A stretch of 18,205 bases of DNA, taken from the NCBI GenBank assembly GCA_026985975.1, contig JALSPL010000070.1, forward strand, positions 1 to 18,205, read 5' to 3'. The translations under genes were made by a program, and so were the position numbers. Positions 6,474 to 13,381 of the stretch are shown here, piece by piece; positions within the stretch are counted from its first letter, which is position 1, and each line of letters opens with the position of its first letter. Under the pieces are notes generated by a model, which saw nothing but the letters and a program-made list of their open reading frames with translations, was not told the origin of the DNA and searched no databases. This stretch comes from Anaerolineae bacterium (GTDB lineage Bacteria > Chloroflexota > Anaerolineae > J102).

Positions 6474-7325
6474 ATGTCATCTCAACCCCAAACATTATTG
6501 CCTCGATTGCGTGCGTTAGGCCTGCGCCCGCGCAAGGGCCTGGGCCAACATTATCTCACCGATCCCGACATCCTGGCGGATATCGTGGCGGCGGCGGAAT
6601 TGCCTCCCGCCGCCGTGGTCATCGAGGTGGGACCCGGACCCGGGGCGCTGACTGCGGCGCTGGCTCCTGTAAGCGGTCGACTGATCGCCATCGAGCTCGA
6701 TAACAAGTTGGCGCCGCTGCTGGCCGAATTATATGAAGATTGGCCGCAGGTCCACATCATTCATGCCGATGCGTTGCAGCTTTCACCCACCCAGGCGCTG
6801 ACGCAGACGGGCGGCGTCGCTCCATATTATGCGCTGGGCAACATTCCCTATTACATCACATCCCCCCTGCTGCGTCATTTTCTGGAGGCCGAACTTCCTC
6901 CCGAACGTATGGTGTTCACCATCCAGCTCGATGTCGCCCAACGCATCGTCGCCCGGCCGCCGCGAATGAGCCTGCTGGCGGTGTCGGTGCAGGTTTACGC
7001 CCGGCCTCGAATTGTGCGCAAGCTGCCGCCTGGCGCATTTACGCCGCCCCCCAAAGTGCATTCGGCGGTGCTGCGGCTGGATGTGCTGCCGCAGCCGCAG
7101 GTGGCGCCTGAGCAGCGAGAGGCGTTCTTCCGCGTGGTGCGGGCCGGTTTCGGACAAAAACGCAAGACGCTGCGCAACAGCCTGGCCGCGGGCCTGCATC
7201 TTTCAACCACTGTCACCGAATCAGCTATCCGCGCCGCAGGTCTCAATCCCAAACAACGAGCTCAGGAACTTGATATCTCCCAATGGCTGCGCCTGATGGC
7301 GGAAATCCAGAAACCAACCGATTGA
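6474..7325 (+). CDS. rsmA: 16S rRNA (adenine-1518/1519 N6)-dimethyltransferase RsmA/KsgA
   Basis: Dimethylates two adjacent adenines in helix 45 of 16S rRNA late in 30S assembly. The 283-residue protein has the RsmA opening KGLGQHYLTDPDIL (residues 21-34), SAM motif EVGPGPGALT (51-60), acidic loop AIELD (72-76), catalytic motif NIPYYITSPLL (123-133) and QLDVAQR. The typical FxPPPKVxSAV block (GAFTPPPKVHSAVLRL) follows, and then a C-terminal helical domain. The GQHYL form replaces the more common GQNFL/GQHFL, a tolerated variant. The start at 6474 (MSSQPQTLLPRLRALG) leaves the normal short N-terminus; an upstream in-frame ATG at 6384 would run through the stem-loop and is rejected. No clear Shine-Dalgarno sequence precedes it. 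Confidence 0.96.
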   Translation: MSSQPQTLLPRLRALGLRPRKGLGQHYLTDPDILADIVAAAELPPAAVVIEVGPGPGALTAALAPVSGRLIAIELDNKLAPLLAELYEDWPQVHIIHADALQLSPTQALTQTGGVAPYYALGNIPYYITSPLLRHFLEAELPPERMVFTIQLDVAQRIVARPPRMSLLAVSVQVYARPRIVRKLPPGAFTPPPKVHSAVLRLDVLPQPQVAPEQREAFFRVVRAGFGQKRKTLRNSLAAGLHLSTTVTESAIRAAGLNPKQRAQELDISQWLRLMAEIQKPTD

Positions 7326-7358
7326 AACAGTCGTTATTGGCTACGGGTCGCCAGGCCC

Positions 7359-7418
7359 GTGAAACGTGATGTGTAACGCGCAGCGTCCTCACGCATTGCG
7401 CTTTACGCATGACGCCCG
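7359..7418. repeat. Degenerate 7-nt-period repeats downstream of rsmA
   Basis: The gap between the convergent rsmA and four-cysteine membrane protein genes (7326-7485) contains no gene. Two heptad-periodic stretches sit side by side: GTGAAAC, GTGATGT, GTAACGC (7359-7379) and ACGCATT, GCGCTTT, ACGCATG, ACGCCCG (7391-7418). They are degenerate but keep phase. A weak hairpin (ACGGG...CCCGT) lies just upstream at about 7343-7360. Confidence 0.45.
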
Positions 7419-7485
7419 TTGCCCGCTGGGCCTATCTTGCTCCGTCCCCCTATGCAAGCGACGCCAATGCCGTTTACGGAACGCC

Positions 7486-7971
7486 TCACCACTCGGGCGG
7501 GCCCGCTGTGGGACGCAGATAGCGGGGATTTAGTTCTTGTGCGGGCGCAATGATGGGGGTGGGGACGGGATCGCGTTGGACGACAAAGGGCCGGGTGTTG
7601 CTCATGCGCCATCGCCATACATAGATGAAAATCGCGGCCAGCAGGATGATGATCAGCCATTTCAACGCGGGCAACACCCATGAATGCCGCCATGGCAACG
7701 TGCGGCGCTGGATGGTGGGCGCACTGGCGCGGATGCTCGGAGGGTGCGCACCGCGCACATAACGCGGGATGGGACGATTTTTTTGACGCTGATAGCGCTG
7801 GCATTGCTCGAATCGCCCGCCCAGGCAGTAGCGGGCCTGCTGCGAGCGAGGCAGATGAATGGAAGATGCCAGCAGGCAGAGATTATCGGAGCCGGGCGTC
7901 AGCACTGGCGCTGCTTCGCGTCGTCCGCGCAGATAAGGACAGACCCGCTCGATGCGTGACTGCTCAGCCAT
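7486..7971 (-). CDS. Four-cysteine (CPYL...YCL...C) single-pass membrane protein
   Basis: A 161-residue protein. The N-terminal domain carries C11-PYL, C32, YC49-LGG and C57 in about 50 residues, with the pattern C-P-Y-L-x(20)-C-x(16)-C-L-x(6)-C-x-R-Y. I recall the same arrangement in LysM-type and other membrane proteins of Chloroflexota, where the cysteines may bind a metal or form disulfides; that family link is from memory, not a search. A basic linker (58-97) leads to one transmembrane helix (about 102-119) and a Pro-rich tail. By topology rules the basic N-terminal side is cytoplasmic, which would put the cysteines inside. The ATG overlaps the end of the plsC gene by 8 nt. It is the last gene of the LysM-plsC operon. 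Confidence 0.75.
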   Translation of the reverse strand: MAEQSRIERVCPYLRGRREAAPVLTPGSDNLCLLASSIHLPRSQQARYCLGGRFEQCQRYQRQKNRPIPRYVRGAHPPSIRASAPTIQRRTLPWRHSWVLPALKWLIIILLAAIFIYVWRWRMSNTRPFVVQRDPVPTPIIAPAQELNPRYLRPTAGPPEW

Positions 7972-8629
7972 AGGGGCCCCTTCGCTCGGGTGGCAGCATG
8001 GCCGCGATGCGGTGCATGATCATCTCGGTGTAGGGCTTCAGCTCCCGGCTGCGAGTCGCGCGGGCTTCTGGTGGCAGGCGAAACGGTTCGCCCACATAAA
8101 AATGGATATGAGGTCGCCGCAGTCGCAGCCAGTGCCCCGCAATCACATCTTCATGCCCCCACACGGCCACGGGAATGATCAGGGCGTCGGTGCGACTGGC
8201 CAGCCAGGCCGCGCCATCATGGCCCTTTTGGAGGACGCCGTCGTGGGATCGGGTGCCCTCGGGCGCTACGCCCAGCACCCGGCCCGCCCTGAGCGCTCTC
8301 AGCGCCGCGGTCAGCGCTTGCTTGTCGGGCGCGCCGCGGTTGACAAAGATGGCTTGTCCGAAATGACGTAAAAGCGAATTGATTACCGGGACTTTGTTCC
8401 ATTTTTCGGCGGCAAAGGTGACAGGCGGAACTTTGTTGTACGCGGCCATGAAAATAACATCGAACCAGCTCACATGGTTGGGCGTGATGATGGCCGGGCC
8501 CCGGTCGGGAAGATGTTCGATTCCGCGCACATCCATCCGGAACAGGAAGGGAAGAAGAAATCGCAAGATGCGTTGGACAAAATCCCATCCAAAAGGTTTG
8601 GCAATAGCAGGCTGTTCGGAATTATTCAT
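7964..8629 (-). CDS. plsC: PlsC-type 1-acylglycerol-3-phosphate acyltransferase
   Basis: Membrane-associated glycerolipid acyltransferase that would acylate lysophosphatidate or a related glycerolipid. The 221-residue protein has the catalytic HX4D motif in NHVSWFD (H52, D57), FVNRGAPDK (95-103) as motif II and PEGTRSHDG (123-131) as motif III. It continues with IPVAVWG (152-158). The N-terminal half contains one hydrophobic membrane-binding segment (about 18-31). It overlaps both the upstream LysM gene and the downstream four-cysteine gene by 8 nt, so the three are translated as one unit. The exact acyl acceptor cannot be read from sequence. Confidence 0.9.
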   Translation of the reverse strand: MNNSEQPAIAKPFGWDFVQRILRFLLPFLFRMDVRGIEHLPDRGPAIITPNHVSWFDVIFMAAYNKVPPVTFAAEKWNKVPVINSLLRHFGQAIFVNRGAPDKQALTAALRALRAGRVLGVAPEGTRSHDGVLQKGHDGAAWLASRTDALIIPVAVWGHEDVIAGHWLRLRRPHIHFYVGEPFRLPPEARATRSRELKPYTEMIMHRIAAMLPPERRGPYG

Positions 8630-9680
8630 GGGAAGACAGGCGCCGCTGGCCTTCGGCCAGAAGACGGTAATCAGCGACAGGCAGATGGGTGGGGAGAAGT
8701 TCGACGGAGAAGATGCCGATCTCGCCGGGCTGCAACTCGGGTGGATCCGTAGACGTCCGGCCGACAGCGGTCACCCGGCCCGCATCATCGTAGAGAATGA
8801 CGGAAATATGCACGGCGGTGGCGGCGTCAGCGTCGCGGTTGACCACCTCGCCGGTAAGCGCGTAAACCGACTCGCCAATCTCCCGGGCCAAAATATGCTC
8901 GATGGACAGATTTCGGTGATAGAAAGGGAGATGGGCGGGATAGGCGCTGATAATGCGGGTGGCGTAACTGACAAAGGGAGCCGGGTGCGGCGTGAATTGC
9001 AAACCGAAACCGGCGCTCTCGCCAGGGGCCAACATATCCTGCTGAATGGGGGCTTGTGCGCTGGCGATGACGCCGCCTTCATCATTCAACAAATCCACCT
9101 GCACGACAACATCCTCCACCGCCTCAGCGCCTGTCAGCGTCACCTGTCCCAGCGCCCACAAAGCGTCCGGCTGCTCCCAAAAGACGAGAGGGCTGATGTC
9201 TACGGGCGGAGGCGTGGGCTCGGGCGTGGGCGTGCCAGCGCTCAGACGGGCCTCGGGATCGGTGGGGATGATGATCTGCTGGCCCACCAACAGCCCGCGC
9301 GGATCGGTGATGCCGTTGGCCTCCTGAATCGCCTGCACGGTGACGCCATACTTGCGGGCCAGGCCGATGAGGGTGTCGCCCGCTTGCAGCGTGTGGATGA
9401 TGGGCGTGGGTTCGGGCGTCGGCGTTTCGGTGGGAGCGGGCGTGGCAGGGATGGGCGTGGCCGTGGGCGATGCGGTGGGCGCGGGCGTCTCGCGGGCGGG
9501 CGTGACCGTGGCGGTTGGGATGATAACCGTGGCCGTGGGTTTGGTGATCACCTGTCCGCAGCCGCCAATCAGCAGCGGTGAGATCAACAGCAACAGGATG
9601 ATAACGACAGGACGCTTCAAGAACGAGCGAAGCGATCTACGCAGATTTCGAGCTTTGATGCGCCGTATAGCGTGTGGCAT
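8622..9680 (-). CDS. LysM-domain lipoprotein with FxLYD-like C-terminal domains
   Basis: A 352-residue predicted surface lipoprotein. The basic N-terminus (RRIKARNLRRSLRSFLKR) precedes a hydrophobic segment (24-39) ending in a lipobox-like LIGGC with C41. A Thr/Pro-rich wall-spanning linker (44-93) follows, then one LysM peptidoglycan-binding domain (about 96-139: HTLQAGDTLIGLARKYGV, ANGI, LLVGQQIIIP) and a second short Pro linker. The C-terminal part holds two beta-rich repeats resembling FxLYD domains (LTGAEAVEDVVVQVDLLNDEGGV, then GEVVNRDADAATAVHISVILYDDAG). The start at 9680 is chosen over an ATG 69 nt upstream because a perfect TATAAT ends 6 nt before it and because it gives a conventional signal peptide. 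It heads the operon with plsC, which it overlaps by 8 nt. Confidence 0.88.
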   Translation of the reverse strand: MPHAIRRIKARNLRRSLRSFLKRPVVIILLLLISPLLIGGCGQVITKPTATVIIPTATVTPARETPAPTASPTATPIPATPAPTETPTPEPTPIIHTLQAGDTLIGLARKYGVTVQAIQEANGITDPRGLLVGQQIIIPTDPEARLSAGTPTPEPTPPPVDISPLVFWEQPDALWALGQVTLTGAEAVEDVVVQVDLLNDEGGVIASAQAPIQQDMLAPGESAGFGLQFTPHPAPFVSYATRIISAYPAHLPFYHRNLSIEHILAREIGESVYALTGEVVNRDADAATAVHISVILYDDAGRVTAVGRTSTDPPELQPGEIGIFSVELLPTHLPVADYRLLAEGQRRLSSHE

Positions 9681-9692
9681 AGCCAGATTATA
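9681..9692 (-). promoter_or_regulatory. TATAAT -10 box placed for a leaderless LysM transcript
   Basis: On the minus strand TATAAT occupies 9692-9687, 6 nt before the chosen ATG at 9680. With normal start-site spacing the transcript would begin at the ATG. No Shine-Dalgarno sequence fits between them. The -35 region is weak (best candidate TTCTTT at a 17-bp spacing). Confidence 0.55.
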
Positions 9693-9755
9693 CACATGCG
9701 GGCAGTTCAAAAGAAAGTTGCGGCGGCGCGGCGGCCACGAAATAACCAATAATTT

Positions 9756-9773
9756 TTATGAACTCTTTCATAA
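9756..9773. promoter_or_regulatory. 7-4-7 palindrome just upstream of the radical SAM promoter, putative operator
   Basis: TTATGAA (9756-9762) and TTCATAA (9767-9773) form a perfect inverted repeat with a 4-nt spacer, ending 4 nt before the -35 hexamer. The position suits binding of a dimeric regulator, activator or repressor. The regulator is not in the window. Confidence 0.5.
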
Positions 9774-9777
9774 TAAT

Positions 9778-9806
9778 TTGACATCTCCCATCGGGAGGCA
9801 TATAAT
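9778..9806 (+). promoter_or_regulatory. Consensus sigma-70 promoter of the radical SAM cluster
   Basis: TTGACA (9778-9783), a 17-bp spacer and TATAAT (9801-9806) match the bacterial housekeeping promoter at every hexamer position and at ideal spacing. The spacer contains a small inverted repeat CTCCC-ATC-GGGAG (9785-9797) that could be a second operator half. The start site should be near 9813, giving a leader of about 130 nt before the ATG at 9942. I saw no cobalamin-riboswitch boxes or attenuator hairpin in that leader. Confidence 0.85.
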
Positions 9807-9941
9807 CTCACAGCGCCTTTCTGTATCTTTTTCTATTTTACTCGCATCATACAAGGCCGGGCGTCATTGATTCCCGTTAAAAGTCAGGCCCTTTCGTCCA
9901 TCTTACTAATTACCAAAACTTCTTGAGAGGTTTCCACGTCT

Positions 9942-11444
9942 ATGCGTGTTCTGCTGATTAACCCCCGCTTTCGACTCCCCATCGACACCCGCACCAGCCC
10001 GCACATGGGATTGGCTTATCTTGGAGCCGTCTCCGAAGAGCGCGGCGATGAGGTCGCCATTTTCGACGCCGATATCGAAGAAACGCCGTTGGGCGATTTT
10101 ATACAAACCTATAAACCCAATCTGGTGGGCATTACGGCCAACACGCCGCAGGTCAAACAGGCCTGGCGTCATGCCACCGAGATCAAAAAAGTCTTCGATG
10201 TTCCCATCGTCATCGGCGGCCCACACCCCAGCGTTGTGTCCGAAGAGCTGGATTACGAATCCCTGGACAGCGGCAACATCGACATCGTTGTGCGCGGCGA
10301 GGGTGAAGAAACCTGGATCGAGATATCGGAAAAGGTGGAGGATTTCCTGAAACATCACCCCACTTTTTCCACAGAAGAGCTGTTTGATCCAGCCAAAGGC
10401 GTCTGGGATAAAGTGCTGGGCATCAGCTATAAAACATCGGATGGCGAATACCATCGCAATCCCGACCGCCCCGCCATCAACGATCTGGACAGCCTGCCCT
10501 GGCCCGCGTACCATCTGTTCAAGATGGATGGCTACACCAATTTGCAGCCCGCCACCGACGCGGTGGACGGTTCCAAGAGTTTCAGCATCCTCACCAGTCG
10601 CGGCTGCCCTTATCGCTGCACCTTCTGCTCACAATCCATCATGCCCGTCAAATGGCGCAGCCGCACGCCCGAAAATGTCGTGGCTGAATGGGAGCATCTG
10701 GTGCGAGACCTGGGGGCGCAGGAGATCGGCGTGCTGGATGACAGCGCCAACATCCGCAAAAAGCGCCTTTTCCGCATCGCCGAGATGCTCATCGAGAGAG
10801 AGCTCAACCATGTGCCCTGGATTTTCGTCAACGGCATTCGGGCCAATCTGGTGGATTATGAATTGATGGCGACTTTGAAGAAGGCGGGGCTGAAGCGCAC
10901 GGCCTTCGGCGTCGAAACCGGCAACCCGGAATTGCTCAAGACCATCGACAAAAAAGTCGATCATGACACCATCCGTAATGCATTCAAGGTTACCAAGGAA
11001 GTCGGCATCGAGACCATTGCTTTTATGATTATCGGCCTGCCCGGCGACACCCGCGAGACCATGCAGGACACCATCGATTTCGCCATCGAGCTGGATCCCC
11101 TCATCGCTAATTTCAGCATGATGACGCCCTACCCGGGCACCGCGGTGTGGGAGCAGGTCAAGCGCAATGGCCGTTTGCTGATTCAAGATTGGGAAGACTA
11201 CGTCTTCTTCGAGCAGCACGCCCGCTACGAGATGGGCGATCTCACCGCCGATCTGGTGGAGGAGATGTATCGTCGGGCCTACCGGCAGTTCTATCTGCGC
11301 CCGGGGCCCATCTGGCGGCGTATCAAGCAGAAGGATTTCTGGGCCAATCTGCCGCGCAATGCGCGCATCGCCATGCGCACCTTCCTGCCCAAGAAAGAAA
11401 AAACGGGCCTGCGCAAGCAAATGCAGGCTGAAGCGCTCTCATAA
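9942..11444 (+). CDS. Cobalamin-binding-domain radical SAM protein 1
   Basis: Class B-type radical SAM enzyme of unknown substrate. Residues 1-135 form the cobalamin-binding-like Rossmann domain (MRVLLINPRF, MGLAYLGAV, VIGGPHPSVVSEE, VVRGEGEETW). A short linker (LDSLPWPAYHLF) leads to the radical SAM barrel with C222, C226 and C229 in GCPYRCTFCSQ. Later blocks include GVETGNPELLKTI and IGLPGDTRETMQDTIDFA, then TPYPGTAVWEQ. The C-terminal 60 residues are basic and helical. At 500 residues it is normal for the class. GAGAGG (9925-9930) lies 11 nt before the ATG. It is the first gene after the consensus promoter. Such enzymes commonly transfer methyl groups or rearrange lipid, tetrapyrrole or antibiotic skeletons; which applies here is not visible. 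Confidence 0.92.
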   Translation: MRVLLINPRFRLPIDTRTSPHMGLAYLGAVSEERGDEVAIFDADIEETPLGDFIQTYKPNLVGITANTPQVKQAWRHATEIKKVFDVPIVIGGPHPSVVSEELDYESLDSGNIDIVVRGEGEETWIEISEKVEDFLKHHPTFSTEELFDPAKGVWDKVLGISYKTSDGEYHRNPDRPAINDLDSLPWPAYHLFKMDGYTNLQPATDAVDGSKSFSILTSRGCPYRCTFCSQSIMPVKWRSRTPENVVAEWEHLVRDLGAQEIGVLDDSANIRKKRLFRIAEMLIERELNHVPWIFVNGIRANLVDYELMATLKKAGLKRTAFGVETGNPELLKTIDKKVDHDTIRNAFKVTKEVGIETIAFMIIGLPGDTRETMQDTIDFAIELDPLIANFSMMTPYPGTAVWEQVKRNGRLLIQDWEDYVFFEQHARYEMGDLTADLVEEMYRRAYRQFYLRPGPIWRRIKQKDFWANLPRNARIAMRTFLPKKEKTGLRKQMQAEALS

Positions 11445-11481
11445 AATCCATCTGGCGGCGGGATGGTTATCGGCGTTGGCC

Positions 11482-11542
11482 GGAAAGATGAACAGATTGA
11501 CATCTCTGAAACGAGCGTCTTTCAGATGTCTTTCATCTTTCC
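11482..11542. repeat. 61-nt imperfect inverted repeat (large stem-loop) between radical SAM genes 1 and 2
   Basis: Outer arms GGAAAGATGAA (11482-11492) and TTCATCTTTCC (11532-11542) pair perfectly over 11 bp, plus one flanking C-G pair. Inner arms GACATCT...GAAA (11499-11511) and TTTCAGATGTC (11520-11530) pair with a 2-nt bulge. An asymmetric internal loop separates the two. No T run follows. It could be a processing or partial termination site between genes 1 and 2, or a decayed mobile-repeat end. Confidence 0.6.
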
Positions 11543-11625
11543 GTGCTAGACTGGAATTGCGGCGCTGACGCCTGTGGGGAATCTCGCTCCCCGCCATTGC
11601 CTCTACGACTCATGGAGAAACGCGA

Positions 11626-13098
11626 ATGAAAGTCGCTTTGATCGGCCCCAAATGGAATGAACTCGTCAATGCCTACCCGTCGCTGGGGCTGGGATATCTG
11701 GCCGCGGTGGCGGAACAGGATGGCCATGAAGTTCAAATTTTTGATTTCGGCCTGAAGCCGTGTCGTCCTCTGGAAGAGGAGGTGCAGGATGTGCTGGATT
11801 TCCGGCCCGATCTCGTCTCCTTCACATCGATGACCACCAGCTACGCCAGCGTCGAGCAGGCCAGCGCCATGATCAAAGATGCGCTGGACGTCCCCATCCT
11901 CATCGGCGGCCCCCACGCCACCTCGCTGCCCAATGAAACCCTCCAGAATCCCCACATCGATTACCTGATTTATGGCGAGGGCGAGGAAACCTTCATCGAG
12001 TTTCTGCGGGCCATCGAGAATAAAAATGACAACTGGGAGGGTTTTCAGGGCGTTTGGTACAAGGAGGATGGTCGCATCCTCAACAATCCCCAGCGGGCGT
12101 TAATCAAAGACCTGGACGGGTTGCCTTATCCCGCCCGCCATCTCTTCCGGCTGGATGAATATCCGTTGTACGCGCCCACAGGGGAGCAGATGCTGACGGT
12201 GCTCAGCAGCCGCGGCTGTCCCTATAATTGCTCCTTCTGCTTCAAGGGCATCGTGGGCCGAACCTATCGCCAACGCAGTCCCGAAAACATCGCAGACGAG
12301 CTGGAGCATCTCATGGCGACCTATGGCGTGCGTAACTTCTATTTCATCGATGACCTGTTCACCATCGACGTGCGCCGCCTGAACAAAATCCTCGATCATT
12401 TCATCGAGCGCAATATGGATATTCGCTGGCAGTGTCTGGCCCGGGTGGATCGGGTGAATCCCGAGCTGCTGGACAAGATGTATCAGGCCGGATGCCGCGA
12501 GATTCATTATGGCATTGAAAGCGGCAACGAAGAGGTGCTGAAAAAGACGGCCAAGCACATCGATCTCAGCCGGGTGCGCAATGCCGCCGCCTGGACGGAA
12601 CAGGCGGGCATTCGGGCCAAAGGCTATTTCATCCTGGGCCTGCCCGGCGACACCGAGGAGACCATCGAGGAAACCATCGAGTTCGCCGCCAGCCTGGATC
12701 TGACCGAGGCCATGTTCTCCATTGCCACGCCTTTCCCGGGCACGCAACTGTGGAATGAACTTTTACAGCGGCACCCCGACATGGTTTATAATGCTGATTT
12801 CACCAAGAGCTATTACTACAACAGCTATCAATCCTCGATTGCGCCCTTTATGAACGTTTCGGGCGTGCCCGACGACGTACTCAGCCGCAAGGCTATCGAG
12901 GCCCGCCAGCGTTTCATCGAGGCCAAAAAACGCCGGGTCTATCGTCAGAGCTTTGGCCCCAAAGCGGGCGATCTGCTCTGGAACGTCTCGCAGATCACCC
13001 CTGTGCGTAAGGTTGGCAGCGCGCTGGCCCATGCGGGCCTGTTCAAGCGCTTCCAGCGCACAAAGGGCGAGCTGTTCGGCTCTATCTCCTGGTCCTGA
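11626..13098 (+). CDS. Cobalamin-binding-domain radical SAM protein 2
   Basis: A 490-residue relative of the preceding radical SAM protein. The N-terminal Rossmann domain (MKVALIGPKW, LGLGYLAAVAE, LIGGPHATSLPNE, IYGEGEETFIEF) is followed by the cluster motif GCPYNCSFC (C198, C202, C205). Then come GIESGNEEVLKKT, LGLPGDTEETIEETIEFA and TPFPGTQLWNELL. GGAG (11614-11617) lies 8 nt before the ATG, supporting the start. The two proteins share block order and wording, so they are probably old paralogues acting on different positions or steps. 181 nt with a large stem-loop separate them, so expression may be uncoupled. Confidence 0.92.
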   Translation: MKVALIGPKWNELVNAYPSLGLGYLAAVAEQDGHEVQIFDFGLKPCRPLEEEVQDVLDFRPDLVSFTSMTTSYASVEQASAMIKDALDVPILIGGPHATSLPNETLQNPHIDYLIYGEGEETFIEFLRAIENKNDNWEGFQGVWYKEDGRILNNPQRALIKDLDGLPYPARHLFRLDEYPLYAPTGEQMLTVLSSRGCPYNCSFCFKGIVGRTYRQRSPENIADELEHLMATYGVRNFYFIDDLFTIDVRRLNKILDHFIERNMDIRWQCLARVDRVNPELLDKMYQAGCREIHYGIESGNEEVLKKTAKHIDLSRVRNAAAWTEQAGIRAKGYFILGLPGDTEETIEETIEFAASLDLTEAMFSIATPFPGTQLWNELLQRHPDMVYNADFTKSYYYNSYQSSIAPFMNVSGVPDDVLSRKAIEARQRFIEAKKRRVYRQSFGPKAGDLLWNVSQITPVRKVGSALAHAGLFKRFQRTKGELFGSISWS

Positions 13099-13135
13099 CT
13101 CGCAGCCTGCCGCAACAGCGGATTTCTCTCCTCGC

Positions 13136-13320
13136 CACTTAGTAGCCGTCTAAAAATTATCTCCCTTTTCCAAAGCAACACACATTTCTTACGTCATGTC
13201 GAATCGAAGCGAGACATCCCCTTGCAGACGGATAAACGCCTGCCACCGGGGAGATTTCTCCTCGTTTCACTCGTCGAAATGACGTAGAAAAGGGAAGTTA
13301 TTTTTAGACGCTCACTTAAT
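13136..13320. mobile_element. MITE-like element (13144-13312) with 8-bp target-duplication-like flanks
   Basis: The gene-free gap 13099-13381 contains terminal inverted repeats of 23 bp with 3 mismatches (13148-13170 and 13287-13309, both starting GTCTAAAAAT and ending in CCCTTTTC). The outer bases AGCC and GCT extend the ends. CACTTAGT (13136-13143) and CACTTAAT (13313-13320) directly abut the two ends, as expected for an 8-bp target duplication with one change. Internally, stretches like ACGTCATGTCGAATCGAAGC (13191-13210) and the opposite-strand counterpart near 13261-13285 form a second pair of looser inverted arms. It encodes no protein. Confidence 0.7.
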
Positions 13321-13381
13321 GAGGAATCCTTCGTTTTGCGGCGTCTGAACGCGGCGTCATATTTCCAAATCCCACATTTTT

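Noticed and set aside
8379..9581. Long plus-strand open frame of 400 codons
   Set aside because: Antisense to the confident LysM and plsC genes. Its Gly/Arg-rich tail is the shadow of the Thr/Pro-rich linker codons.
9807..9941. Possible cobalamin riboswitch in the leader of the first radical SAM gene
   Set aside because: I could not find the conserved B12-box or the paired core. The leader is short for that class and lacks strong hairpins.
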